A stretch of 36,618 bases of DNA from Bacteroidota bacterium (GCA_027487625.1 JAIYDG010000029.1:1-36618); one strand, 5' to 3'; counted from the first letter of the stretch, positions 1 to 7,583 are shown. Program-made: numbers and translations. Notes: generated by a model not told the origin, from the letters alone.

Positions 1-797
1 ATATTTTTTGAATAGGCTGATAAAGCAAGTTCATTTTTTATAAAGAACTTTTTAGCTATAACTAAGTTTTGGTCAACACTTATAACTGTATTATCTTGAG
101 GTTTTATTTCATAATTGGTAATAACTGCTGAATTTGGGTCATCCTGATGTCTAAGTCCAATTAAATATAAATGTGTTCCTTCTTCTTTACCCAATCCAAT
201 CTTGGCCCCAAATGAAGTTCTTTTATAAGCCCCAGGAATGTTTAACAAACTATCTGAAGCAATTCCTCTTTGAGCAATTCCATAAAATGCAGAAATTCTG
301 ATTTTTTTTGGCTTCCATTCGAATCCTCCTCCAAATACAGGTAAATCACCACTTGTTAATTCTGAAAACTTTGGAACTTGTGTACCGATATAAGCCTGAA
401 AACTTTTATAAGTTGGACTAAAACTAAGTTGATTATAAAAGCTCATTAAATCGCGCCATCTAAATTCTGATGGAATTGGCGATGCATAACCGTATGTACC
501 TTGTTGTAAGGAATATGAAAAAGAAAATGGCAAGGAAAATCTACCATAAGAAATAGTTGTACTTGCAAATAATCTAGAGGATGATTGCGGCCTATAAGCA
601 ATAAATGTTGGATCATTACTAATAGAACTAAACATATCATGAGAAAAAGAAAAATTACCATTCATTTTTAGCTTTTTCTTTTCTTTTTTTTCACCTTGAC
701 CTTTTAAACCTGTTGGGATTAAACAAATTAAAACAACAAGCAATTTTATATAGGATAAAAAAGTTTTTAAATAAGTTGAATTGTAATTGTTTGCCAT
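1..797 (-). CDS. Partial exported protein, probably outer-membrane beta-barrel (3' end outside window)
   Basis: An open frame runs from an ATG at 797 to the left edge with no stop, about 265 codons, and is absent from the ORF track because its stop is outside. The first 35 or so residues form an uncleaved-looking start plus a hydrophobic stretch (LLVVLICLIPTGL) ending in KGQGEKKEKKK, consistent with a signal peptide followed by a basic linker. The rest is rich in alternating aromatic and polar residues with short turns (for example ASTTISYGRFSLPFSFSYS and GGGFEWKPKKIRISAFYG), a pattern typical of beta-barrel outer membrane proteins of Bacteroidota. No specific family is recognised. The track ORF at 446..661 is a different frame of this gene. 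The gene boundary at the start is fairly sure; the barrel assignment is inference. Confidence 0.7.
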   Translation of the reverse strand, partial: MANNYNSTYLKTFLSYIKLLVVLICLIPTGLKGQGEKKEKKKLKMNGNFSFSHDMFSSISNDPTFIAYRPQSSSRLFASTTISYGRFSLPFSFSYSLQQGTYGYASPIPSEFRWRDLMSFYNQLSFSPTYKSFQAYIGTQVPKFSELTSGDLPVFGGGFEWKPKKIRISAFYGIAQRGIASDSLLNIPGAYKRTSFGAKIGLGKEEGTHLYLIGLRHQDDPNSAVITNYEIKPQDNTVISVDQNLVIAKKFFIKNELALSAYSKN

Positions 798-1233
798 GCA
801 TTTTTTTTATCAAACATAAGTGGGGCTTAAAGTTCAATAAGAAAAAAAGGGACAAAAGTATCTTTAAAAGGGACGAATGATGTTTTTGTGTGATGTTTAA
901 AAGAAAAGTAATTGATATTAATCAGCGAAAAATTACTAGTTTAATGAAGGGTTTTTAAACCAAGATGATGCATTAAAGTATAATTTATAGGAGAATAAAA
1001 AGAATCTAACAGCCACTTGAATAAAACAAATTGAAATAGTTTATTCCTTAAAGGAAATTGAGTTTGGTTCTAATTTCAAAGGCTTTTATGCTAATTATAG
1101 TATGCCTTAACTTTAATCGGGTTTAAGCCATCTTGATAAATATACAAGCGTTTCAAATTCCAAAAATTTAAAATAATGTATTGTATCGAAGGAGTTTGAT
1201 TATTTAAGCGTCAAATACTATTAAATCAACAAA
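798..1233. other. Divergent intergenic region, no gene seen
   Basis: This 436-bp AT-rich stretch separates the leftward partial gene from the rightward YHYH lipoprotein gene. Apart from the -7 box noted on the minus strand I see no ORF, hairpin terminator or repeat in it. It probably holds the promoters of both flanking genes. Confidence 0.6.
853..860 (-). promoter_or_regulatory. Candidate -7 promoter box (TACTTTTG) for the 797 gene
   Basis: Read on the minus strand, TACTTTTG matches the Bacteroidota -7 consensus TAnnTTTG and lies about 55 nt before the ATG at 797. No clear TTG -33 element is seen at the expected distance, so this is a one-element match only. Confidence 0.4.
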
Positions 1234-2208
1234 ATGAAATATAAATATTTAATTGGTATAGCGCTCATTAGTGCTCTAATCTCTTGCAGAAAAGATGATG
1301 AGACAACTGCTGTTGTTAATACTCCTATCAATGATTCTATTGTTATAAAGGTAATGTCGAGTAATTTTTTATCAGGAGGATTAGCTGAACCAATTACCAT
1401 TGTTACACGCACCCTTTCTAATGGTACAACTGCTGAATGTTTCAAAATTGTTACCAAAAGCACTCCAACCGATCACGTTCAAGGACCATGGTGCCCAACT
1501 AATATCTCTGATGATGCTTCAAAAGGTGGTATTTGGTTAGAAAATGGAAATGTGTATGATGTTGACGGAGCTTTTATTAAAAACCTTGCTACTTTTTACA
1601 ACAATACAACTTGGCAAATGTACAATACAACAACTGGTGAAATCACAAAAACATTAACCCAAGCTGATTGTCAAGCAGCGGCAAATCCAAATGTTGGTGT
1701 ACAATACAAAAACTATTGTGTTGAATGTTTACCATCTTATGTATCAACTTTAACAAAAACAATTTATATACCTGTTACACCAGTTAGATTAACTACACCC
1801 ATTAGTTTTGGTGCTGGACCAAATTCATCAGGACCATCAACCAGAGGAATTGCATTTAATGGCGTTGTATTTGATGCACCAGCTCCTGTAAATGCAATTT
1901 TAGGTGCTTATACTTTAGCTCCTTTTGATGATGCCGGTGGTCATATTAACATCGGTGCAGGTTACCATTACCATGCTGCAACTGGAAAATCTACTAAAAT
2001 AACTCAAACAGATGGACATGCGGCAATGATTGGATATGCTCTAGATGGACATGGAATGTATGAAAGATTAAGCGCCGCAGGAACTGAATACACAGATTTA
2101 GATGCTAGTCGCGGACACTATGATTCAGTTAGAGGTTATCATTACCATGTAGATAAAGCAGGTGCCAATAATTTTATTAATAGTCTTGCAGGAGCTTATG
2201 CGAAGTAG
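1234..2208 (+). CDS. YHYH domain-containing lipoprotein
   Basis: A 324-residue lipoprotein. Residues 1-18 are a lipoprotein signal (MKYKYLIGIALISALISC) with the lipobox LISC, so the mature protein should start at Cys18 and be anchored in a membrane. The C-terminal third contains two YHYH tetrads (about residues 244-247 and 302-305) and conserved glycine/histidine segments between them (DGHAAMIGYALDGHGMYE), which define the YHYH protein family (Pfam YHYH). The histidines suggest metal binding, but the family has no firmly established function. Several cysteines in the middle (CFKIV, PWCPTN, QADCQAA, NYCVECLP) may form disulfides. The stop overlaps the start of the next gene by 11 nt, so the two are probably translated from one mRNA. 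Confidence 0.85.
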   Translation: MKYKYLIGIALISALISCRKDDETTAVVNTPINDSIVIKVMSSNFLSGGLAEPITIVTRTLSNGTTAECFKIVTKSTPTDHVQGPWCPTNISDDASKGGIWLENGNVYDVDGAFIKNLATFYNNTTWQMYNTTTGEITKTLTQADCQAAANPNVGVQYKNYCVECLPSYVSTLTKTIYIPVTPVRLTTPISFGAGPNSSGPSTRGIAFNGVVFDAPAPVNAILGAYTLAPFDDAGGHINIGAGYHYHAATGKSTKITQTDGHAAMIGYALDGHGMYERLSAAGTEYTDLDASRGHYDSVRGYHYHVDKAGANNFINSLAGAYAK

Positions 2209-2863
2209 TTTCAAAAAGAAAATAATCCTATTGCTAATTTTATTAATAGGATGTTTCTATAGCAAAGTCACATTGGCTCATAGTCCTGATTTAGCAAGCA
2301 GTTTGATCTTTGAACAAGACGAAAAAACCTATTTAGTGATAAAAAGTTCTTTAACCGCTTTTGAAGGTGAAATAGATTTTCATTTCAAAAAAGGAGCTTA
2401 TAAAACACCTGAAGAATTTATTCAATTAGTCATTAAACATTTTAGAAATAACTTTTATTTAATAGTAAATGATGATAGTATAAAGTTCAATCATCCACAA
2501 TTGCAGCTTGGACATGAAAGCACCTTGTTTGTTGAATTGCTTAATTTTCCCAAAAATGTAAGTTCAATTTACATTAGCAATACAATTTTCAAAGAAATGC
2601 CCAATAATCAATGCGAATTAATAGTTATGTTAAAAGCATTAAAACAAAAACAGTTTATCTTAAACAATGAAAACAAACATGAAGTAAAATTAGAAGTTCA
2701 AAATGGTGAATTAATCGTATCTAAAAATACAGATACATTATATAATTATTCCCTTTTAATTGCACTTACTTTAATTGGACTTTTTATCAGTGTAGTTTTT
2801 GTTTATTTTAAGAAGATGAGTGTTATTAATACTACCTCAAATAATAAAACAGAATCGATTTAA
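2198..2863 (+). CDS. Secreted, C-terminally membrane-anchored protein of unknown function (DUF6702/HupE-N-like)
   Basis: I place the start at the ATG at 2198, not at the upstream ATG 2162 used by the track, because MRSSFKKKIILLLILLIGC followed by VTLAHS is a clean signal peptide; this gives 221 residues. Mature residues start near the HSPDL motif. The middle is a predicted beta-rich extracytoplasmic domain with the segment YISNTIFKEMPNNQ that resembles DUF6702 proteins and the extracytoplasmic N-terminal part of HupE/UreJ-like proteins; this similarity is from memory and weak. One transmembrane helix (about 195-215, SLLIALTLIGLFISVVFVYF) ends in a short basic cytoplasmic tail. It overlaps the YHYH gene by 11 nt and is followed by a strong terminator, so the two form a transcription unit and may act together at the envelope. 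Confidence 0.7.
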   Translation: MRSSFKKKIILLLILLIGCFYSKVTLAHSPDLASSLIFEQDEKTYLVIKSSLTAFEGEIDFHFKKGAYKTPEEFIQLVIKHFRNNFYLIVNDDSIKFNHPQLQLGHESTLFVELLNFPKNVSSIYISNTIFKEMPNNQCELIVMLKALKQKQFILNNENKHEVKLEVQNGELIVSKNTDTLYNYSLLIALTLIGLFISVVFVYFKKMSVINTTSNNKTESI

Positions 2864-2903
2864 AGCTAGAATCAAAAACAAATAATAGTTTTATTTTAAT
2901 GAG

Positions 2904-2940
2904 AAAGGAGGCTGATTTAAAAAGTATGCCTCCTTTTTTA
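2904..2940 (+). terminator. Rho-independent terminator after the YHYH operon
   Basis: A perfect 9-bp stem AAAGGAGGC / GCCTCCTTT with a 15-nt loop is followed by further T residues. It begins 41 nt after the stop of the preceding gene. Confidence 0.8.
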
Positions 2941-2974
2941 TTGCTTGTTTTGTAATCATGGGATGAAAATTCTT

Positions 2975-3446
2975 ATTTTTCTAAGGATGAATCTGATCGG
3001 CAATTGAGAAATTAACAAGATTGTTTTAGGATTCCAATTCATCAAATCAATGTAATAATCATTGAAACAAAATGTCTCTGATCCCTCGATTGTCCTGATG
3101 CTTCAGCTCATGGTAATGAGGGAAGAAAAAGATTATTCTATTAATTGAAAAGAAATGTCTCTGATCCCTCAATTGCCCCGTTGCTTCAGCTCGGGGTTAT
3201 GAGGGATGAAAAAGAATATTCTATATTTTAAAATCCAGAAACACAATCAATTTATATAGAAAAATATTCAATTTATATTTCTCAATTCCCAGGGATAAAT
3301 CCGCAGGGCAATTGAGAAATCAGCATAATTGTTTTAGGATTTATAATCCCATAATTCATTGTGATGAATAATGAAATGCTTCTCATCCCTCAATTGCCCT
3401 GATGCTTCAGCTCGGGGTAATGAGGGATGAAAAAGAATATTCTTTA
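2975..3446. repeat. Duplicated block of palindromic repeats (two full and one partial copy)
   Basis: Three similar ~70-bp segments lie at 3071-3140, 3153-3223 and 3374-3446. Each contains an imperfect palindrome running from CCCTC to GAGGG (3083-3122, 3166-3205, 3387-3426) with the shared core GCTTCAGCTC, then a GATGAAAAAGAATATTCT-like tail. A second motif (GGCAATTGAGAAAT then GTTTTAGGATT) precedes copies 1 and 3 at 2981-3067 and 3288-3376, so a unit of about 165 bp is duplicated 300 bp apart. The 3279-3320 copy of this motif is itself a hairpin (TTTCTCAATT / AATTGAGAAA). There is no ORF of note. The block resembles REP/BIME-like intergenic palindromes rather than genes. Confidence 0.75.
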
Positions 3447-3659
3447 TTTTAATTGATACAGGTTAAACATTCAATCAATATTTCTCATTTTCCAAAAAAT
3501 GAAGCTATTCTTTTGGCGAGTAAACATCTGGATATTTTAAAATTTCAATAAAGATTTTATGATTAACAAAATTTATCCTAATAATATGCAACCTTATTGG
3601 GGCTTAATAATTACTTGTAGTTAATTCAAAATTTTATTAAACGTCTAAAATTCAAACCA

Positions 3660-4475
3660 ATGAAAAAAATTGTATGCATTTTAATAATTTCTATTGCAAT
3701 GATGGATGGCAATTCTAAGTCGCTGAAAGAAATTAAATCTATTGAAGAAAATTTGATGTTTAAACATTCTCAATTGGAGGCATTGACAATAAAAAGTAAA
3801 TTGAAATGTAAATATGATAAAATAGCAGAGTTTGGAGTTTATAAAGACGATTGGGCATTGGTTGAATTTAATGGACAATTTGGTTTCATCAATCATGAAG
3901 GGAAGGAAGTTGTTCCAACAAAGTTTGATAAAATAGCAGAGTTTGGAGTTTATAAAGCCGATTGGGCATTGGTTGAAGTTAATGGACAATTAGGTTTTAT
4001 TAATCATGAAGGAAAAGAAATTGTTCCAACAAAATATGATAAAATAGCCGAGTTTGGGGTTTATAAAGACGATTGGGCATTGGTTGAAATTAATGGTCAA
4101 TTAGGTTTCATTAATCATGAAGGGAAGGAAGTTGTTCCAACAAAGTTTGATAAAATAGCAGAGTTTGGGGTTTATAAAGCTGATTGGGCATTGGTTGAAG
4201 TTAATGGACAATTAGGTTTCATCAATCATGAAGGGAAAGAAATTGTTCCAACTAAATATGATAAAATAGCTGAGTTTGGGGTTTATAAAGACGATTGGGC
4301 ATTGGTTGAAGTTAATGGCCAATTAGGTTTCATCAATCATGAAGGGTTAGAAATTGTAAACACAATTTTTGATGAAATACATGCCTTTGGTGAAATTCAT
4401 TCTGACTGGGCTATGGTTATTAGTTCAGGAAAAAAAGGGTTTATTAATACTGATGGAAAAGTAGTTAAGGATTGA
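3660..4475 (+). CDS. WG-repeat protein
   Basis: A 271-residue protein. After a short hydrophobic N-terminus (MKKIVCILIISIAMMDG, a possible but weak signal peptide) and a ~30-residue linker, residues 52-271 are six consecutive 37-residue WG repeats of the form DKIAEFGVYK-DWALVE-NGQ-GFINHEGKE-VPTK. WG repeats (Pfam WG_beta_rep) are usually structural beta modules in surface or secreted proteins. Repeats 1-5 are nearly identical, also at DNA level; repeat 6 is diverged (FDEIHAFGEIHSDWAMV) and closes the array. Repeats 1, 3 and 5 have YKDDW, repeats 2 and 4 have YKADW, and the link residues alternate KEVVPTKF / KEIVPTKY, so the array expanded as dimers. Function and partner are unknown. Confidence 0.85.
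   Translation: MKKIVCILIISIAMMDGNSKSLKEIKSIEENLMFKHSQLEALTIKSKLKCKYDKIAEFGVYKDDWALVEFNGQFGFINHEGKEVVPTKFDKIAEFGVYKADWALVEVNGQLGFINHEGKEIVPTKYDKIAEFGVYKDDWALVEINGQLGFINHEGKEVVPTKFDKIAEFGVYKADWALVEVNGQLGFINHEGKEIVPTKYDKIAEFGVYKDDWALVEVNGQLGFINHEGLEIVNTIFDEIHAFGEIHSDWAMVISSGKKGFINTDGKVVKD
3813..4367 (+). repeat. Five near-identical 111-bp coding repeats (WG units)
   Basis: Unit starts at 3813, 3924, 4035, 4146 and 4257 are exactly 111 bp apart, in frame, with a sixth degenerate unit from 4368. Units alternate between two types, so the effective period is 222 bp. High DNA identity indicates recent tandem duplication or gene conversion and makes copy number likely to vary. Confidence 0.9.
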
Positions 4476-4514
4476 AGTGTAAATAGTAAGTGACTATGAA
4501 AAAACCTTAATTTA

Positions 4515-4641
4515 TACAAATGATATAATTTCAGTAATAATGCTAAAAATATAAACTTACTGATGAATTTAACCCTGATTTTATTATTACCGATATTACA
4601 AATGAATTTAATATTCAAGCCACAAAAACACCAAAATATTA
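4515..4641 (+). pseudogene. Decayed 3' end of a PIN-family toxin gene
   Basis: This stretch aligns to the 3' part of the intact PIN toxin gene about 843 bp downstream. The remnant reads DEFNPDFIITDITNEF where the intact gene reads DECNADFIITGNTNDF, and the preceding NNAKNI matches DDNKII. A one-base deletion near 4613 (ATATTCAAGC against CATTTTCAAGC) shifts the frame and produces an early TAA at 4640-4642, while the shared DNA CTAAAATATTAACTCCTAAAG-like tail continues out of frame. The 5' half of the toxin and its antitoxin are missing; the WG-repeat gene lies there instead. The homology then continues through the terminator and into a copy of the htpG tail. Confidence 0.75.
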
Positions 4642-4691
4642 ACTCCTAAAGATTAAAGGGAAAATCATAAACCCAATCATTATTAAACAAA

Positions 4692-4720
4692 AAAACTCAG
4701 CCATCACGACTGAGTTTTTT
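4692..4720 (+). terminator. Terminator in the duplicated segment
   Basis: AAAACTCAG / CTGAGTTTT stem (9 bp) with a 9-nt loop followed by a T run. It is the duplicate of the terminator at 5535-5566 and now can serve the WG-repeat gene. Confidence 0.75.
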
Positions 4721-4733
4721 TGTATTAATAATT

Positions 4734-4786
4734 GTTGATTAAAACCTATTTCAACCTATCGTAATTTCTTTGAATGAAATTGGTAA
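4734..4786. repeat. Duplicated 3' end of htpG
   Basis: About 50 bp (from GTTGATTAAAACC to GAAATTGGTAA) are identical to 5576-5628, where they encode the last residues of HtpG (TNFIQRNYDRLK) on the minus strand and the bases just after its stop. Here they are non-coding. The match stops at 4786 because after GGTAA the sequence becomes AATATT instead of GCTCTT. Confidence 0.85.
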
Positions 4787-4870
4787 AATATTATTTAATA
4801 AAGTATCTTCACTTAAGTATAACCAAAAAGTAAAAAACACAACAAATTTTATACATTAATTTATTTTTAT

Positions 4871-4878
4871 TATTTTTG
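4871..4878 (+). promoter_or_regulatory. Candidate -7 promoter box (TATTTTTG) of the PIN TA locus
   Basis: TATTTTTG fits TAnnTTTG and ends 15 nt before the antitoxin ATG. No clear -33 TTG is present at the usual distance. Confidence 0.4.
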
Positions 4879-4893
4879 ATTAAATAAGTTAAA

Positions 4894-5124
4894 ATGAGAA
4901 CACTAAAGGTTTCAATATCAGATATAGAATTCAACAAATTTGGAATCAAAACGGAAGTTTTAAACTTTACCGAAATCATTGAACTTGTAAGTAAAGAATT
5001 AGCTCGTCAAAACTTAAACAAGAGTATAGAGTTGGCTGAAAAATTTGGATTTTCAAGCTTAACAATGGATGATATTACTAAGGAAGTAAAATTAGTGAGG
5101 AATCATTCAAAAAATCGTAATTGA
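4894..5124 (+). CDS. Antitoxin of a PIN-family toxin-antitoxin pair
   Basis: A 76-residue protein encoded directly before and overlapping the PIN toxin. The N-terminus MRTLKVSISDIEFNKFG could be a short DNA-binding or dimerisation strand; the C-terminus EVKLVRNHSKNRN resembles the ends of antitoxins paired with COG1569-type PIN toxins. By family logic it should bind and neutralise the toxin and repress its own promoter. The antitoxin stop (5122-5124) lies inside the toxin frame, so the genes overlap by roughly 20 nt. The assignment rests mainly on context, as the sequence alone is not diagnostic. Confidence 0.7.
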   Translation: MRTLKVSISDIEFNKFGIKTEVLNFTEIIELVSKELARQNLNKSIELAEKFGFSSLTMDDITKEVKLVRNHSKNRN

Positions 5125-5530
5125 TACCAACGTTTTCGTTTCTGCACTCATTCAGCGTAACTACCCATACTATATATTAAATGATTTAGTTTTAGATAAC
5201 AAAATCACACTTTGTGTTTCTGAGGAATTATTAGCTGAATATTTTGAAGTATTAGCAAGACCTAAATTTTCTAAATTTCAAGATTTTTTTGCTCGAGCTG
5301 AATCTTTATTGGTATATATCGAAAACAAAGCAATGGTATTTCAACCAAAAATAAAGCTCAATATTATTTCAGACTTTGATGATAATAAAATTATAGAGCT
5401 AGCTGATGAATGTAATGCTGATTTTATTATAACAGGTAATACAAACGACTTTACATTTTCAAGCTATAAAAACACTAAAATATTAACTCCTAAAGATTAT
5501 TGGGAAAATCATAAACCCAATCATTATTAA
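5105..5530 (+). CDS. PIN-domain toxin (COG1569 type) without a standard start codon
   Basis: The track lists only the fragment 5309..5530, but the frame is open from 5099. It encodes KIVIDTNVFVSALI (first acidic residue of the PIN site), SEELLAEYFEVLARPKF (conserved glutamate), DFDDNKIIELADECNADFIITGNTNDF and the ending ILTPKDYWENH, the full order of motifs in the TIGR00305/COG1569 putative PIN toxin family, expected to be RNases. No ATG, GTG or TTG is in frame before 5309; the codon before is TGA at 5096-5098, leaving only ATC (5102) or ATT (5105) where a start is expected. I annotate from ATT 5105 (141 residues). Either a rare ATT start is used, or the start was lost by mutation and the toxin is silent, or expression needs slippage on the A6 run 5109-5114. 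Confidence 0.7.
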   Translation: MQKIVIDTNVFVSALIQRNYPYYILNDLVLDNKITLCVSEELLAEYFEVLARPKFSKFQDFFARAESLLVYIENKAMVFQPKIKLNIISDFDDNKIIELADECNADFIITGNTNDFTFSSYKNTKILTPKDYWENHKPNHY

Positions 5531-5534
5531 ACAA

Positions 5535-5566
5535 AAAAACTCAGCCTTTACGACTGAGCTTTTTAT
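5535..5566. terminator. Bidirectional terminator between PIN toxin and htpG
   Basis: CTCAG (5540-5544) pairs with CTGAG (5554-5558) around a 9-nt loop, flanked by an A run on the left and a T run on the right. It lies between the convergent toxin and htpG genes. Confidence 0.7.
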
Positions 5567-5587
5567 TTAATAATTGTTGATTAAAAC

Positions 5588-7396
5588 CTATTTCAACCTA
5601 TCGTAATTTCTTTGAATGAAATTGGTAAGCTCTTCGCCATGTAACAAGTTTTGAGATAGTTTAGCTAAATCGAATGCCTGTTGTAAAACCGGAGTTTTTT
5701 CAGCATCATCTAACTTAACCAGTTTTCTTGCCAAATCATGATTTGTATTTAAAACCACATTCCATGATTCAGGAAAAGCGCCAAACATCGACATTCCTTG
5801 CATTTTTTGCATATCAGCCATACGTCTCTCCCACTCTGGTTTAATTAGGGTTAAGAAATGATCGTCTGGAGCCAAAGCTTCTGTTTCGAACTTAAATTTA
5901 CCTGCTGCTCCAAATTGCTTTTCAAATGATTCTTTCAAGCTGCTTTGTTCTGCTTCACTTAATACACTTTCTGTTTTGATGTCTTTATCAATCAACTTAT
6001 CGATACTCTCACTATCAACACGCTTCCACGTTGTGTTTTCCAATTTGTGTTCGATGTTTGATATAAAATGGTTATCCAAAGGACCATCCATCAAAATAAC
6101 ATCATATCCCCTCTTTTCGGCTGTTTGACAGAAACTATCATGTGCTTTTAAATCGTTTGTGTATAGATAAACTATTTTGTTGTCTTTATCTGTTTGAGTA
6201 GCACTAACCTTTTCTTTGTACTCTTCTAAAGTAAATAATTCTTTGGCTTTGTTTTGTAATAAACAGAATTTGCTTGCTCTATCATAGAACTTCTCATCGG
6301 TAATCATGCCGTATTTAACAAATAAACCAATGCTTTCCCACTTGTTATTGAATTCAGTTCTATCTGCTTTAAAGATTTCTTCTAGTTTATCAGCAACTTT
6401 TTTAGTGATATGTGAATTGATTTTTTTCACGTTTGAATCACTTTGTAAATAACTGCGACTTACATTCAAAGGAATATCTGGAGAATCGATAACACCTTGT
6501 AATAACATCAAGAATTCAGGCACAATTTCTTGAACACTATCGGTAACAAAAACTTGGTTGCTGTATAATTGAATTTTGTTCTTTTGAGGTTCGAAATCGT
6601 TTTTTATTTTAGGGAAATATAGAATACCTGTTAGTTTAAAAGGATAATCTACATTCAAATGAATCCAGAATAAAGGAGTTTCGCTGAATGGATACAATTC
6701 TTTGTAGAAGTTTTCATAATCTTCCTTCGTACATTCAGATGGAGCTTTTGTCCATAATGGAGCAGGATTATTAATTACCTTTTCTTCGTATTCGATTTCA
6801 ACAGGAAGGAATTTGCAATACTTTTCAAGAATACCTTTGATTCTGAAACTATCATTAAATTCCAAAGAATCTTCTGCAAAATGCAAAATTACTTCAGTAC
6901 CTCTTTCCGTTTTATCAGAAGCAGAAATTTCATAAGAGGTGCTACCATCACAAGACCATTTAACTGCAGGAGCATCTTCTTTGTATGATTTAGTAATAAT
7001 TTCAACCTGATGAGCAACCATAAAAGCCGAATAAAAACCTAAGCCAAAATGTCCAATTACTTGTGCCCCTTTGTCTTTGTATTTATCTAAAAATTCCTCT
7101 GCAGAGCTAAAAGCTAACTGATTGATATATTTACCAACCTCTTCCTCTGTCATACCAATACCACTATCGATGATATGAAGGGTTTTAGCTTCAGTATCTA
7201 ATTTTACAAGAATTTTTAAATCACCTAATTCACCTTTAGCTTCTCCGCTAGATGATAAGGTTTTTAATTTTTGAGTAGCATCTACAGCATTGGAAACCAA
7301 CTCCCTTAAGAAAATCTCGTGGTCGCTGTAAAGGAATTTTTTGATAATAGGAAAAATGTTCTCTGTGTGTACACTGATATTACCTTTTGTTGTCAT
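5588..7396 (-). CDS. htpG: Molecular chaperone HtpG (Hsp90)
   Basis: A 602-residue bacterial Hsp90, an ATP-dependent cytosolic chaperone dimer. The N-terminal GHKL ATPase domain (about 1-215) has the helix FLRELVSNAVDATQKL with the catalytic Glu and Mg-binding Asn, the DSGIGMT motif, the lid region FSSAEEF and GHFGLGFYSAFMVA. The middle domain follows with PLFWIHLNVDYPF and the conserved catalytic-loop area NVSRSYLQSD, then a C-terminal dimerisation domain ending in NFIQRNYDRLK. Length is near the family norm (about 600-630). The start at 7396 gives the normal N-terminus (TTKGNISVHTENIFPII). It is convergent with the PIN toxin locus, and its last 40-odd bases are duplicated at 4734-4786. The gene appears intact. 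Confidence 0.97.
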   Translation of the reverse strand: MTTKGNISVHTENIFPIIKKFLYSDHEIFLRELVSNAVDATQKLKTLSSSGEAKGELGDLKILVKLDTEAKTLHIIDSGIGMTEEEVGKYINQLAFSSAEEFLDKYKDKGAQVIGHFGLGFYSAFMVAHQVEIITKSYKEDAPAVKWSCDGSTSYEISASDKTERGTEVILHFAEDSLEFNDSFRIKGILEKYCKFLPVEIEYEEKVINNPAPLWTKAPSECTKEDYENFYKELYPFSETPLFWIHLNVDYPFKLTGILYFPKIKNDFEPQKNKIQLYSNQVFVTDSVQEIVPEFLMLLQGVIDSPDIPLNVSRSYLQSDSNVKKINSHITKKVADKLEEIFKADRTEFNNKWESIGLFVKYGMITDEKFYDRASKFCLLQNKAKELFTLEEYKEKVSATQTDKDNKIVYLYTNDLKAHDSFCQTAEKRGYDVILMDGPLDNHFISNIEHKLENTTWKRVDSESIDKLIDKDIKTESVLSEAEQSSLKESFEKQFGAAGKFKFETEALAPDDHFLTLIKPEWERRMADMQKMQGMSMFGAFPESWNVVLNTNHDLARKLVKLDDAEKTPVLQQAFDLAKLSQNLLHGEELTNFIQRNYDRLK

Positions 7397-7421
7397 AAGA
7401 TTACTTTTTGAAGTAGAATAA

Positions 7422-7454
7422 CAAAGAGTATTCCAAGAGGGGTTTGGCTGACAA
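7422..7454 (-). promoter_or_regulatory. Candidate htpG promoter
   Basis: On the minus strand TTG (7454-7452), a 21-nt spacer and TACTCTTTG (7430-7422) approximate the Bacteroidota promoter TTG-N17-23-TAnnTTTG, with one extra base inside the -7 element. It lies 26 nt before the htpG ATG. Confidence 0.3.
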
Positions 7455-7515
7455 TTTGGCGGCTGATTGGCTGGCCGTTGGCTTTTGGCGGTTGGCTGTT
7501 AGCTTAAATTTATTC
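7452..7515. repeat. Dispersed GGCTTTTGGC-type repeat, copy near htpG
   Basis: A run of GGC/TTGGC words (GGCTGATTGGCTGGCCGTTGGCTTTTGGCGG, then GGCTGTTAGCTTAAATTT) that recurs at 17555-17615 and 18235-18310. Its reverse complement resembles the AAGCCAATGGCTAAAAGC segment that opens each 314-bp tandem unit just downstream, so the two are in inverted relation. Confidence 0.6.
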
Positions 7516-7583
7516 TAATTAAAAAGTTTTTGCCTTTAATCAAACAACGAATTAAAAACAATCATTAAAGAAAAAGAATTCGC

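Noticed and set aside
310-340. tRNA-like TTCGAATCC word
   Set aside because: Falls within the coding frame of the partial gene (FEWKPKK region) and has no cloverleaf context.
446-661. 71-aa minus-strand ORF in the track
   Set aside because: It is an alternate frame of the partial gene running from 797 to the left edge, whose own frame stays open and has a signal peptide.
2941-3659. Small gene in the repeat block
   Set aside because: No ORF is conserved between the repeat copies and all frames are broken by stops.
5309-5530. Separate 73-aa gene starting at TTG 5309
   Set aside because: It is the C-terminal half of the PIN toxin; the same frame upstream encodes the missing N-terminal PIN motifs.
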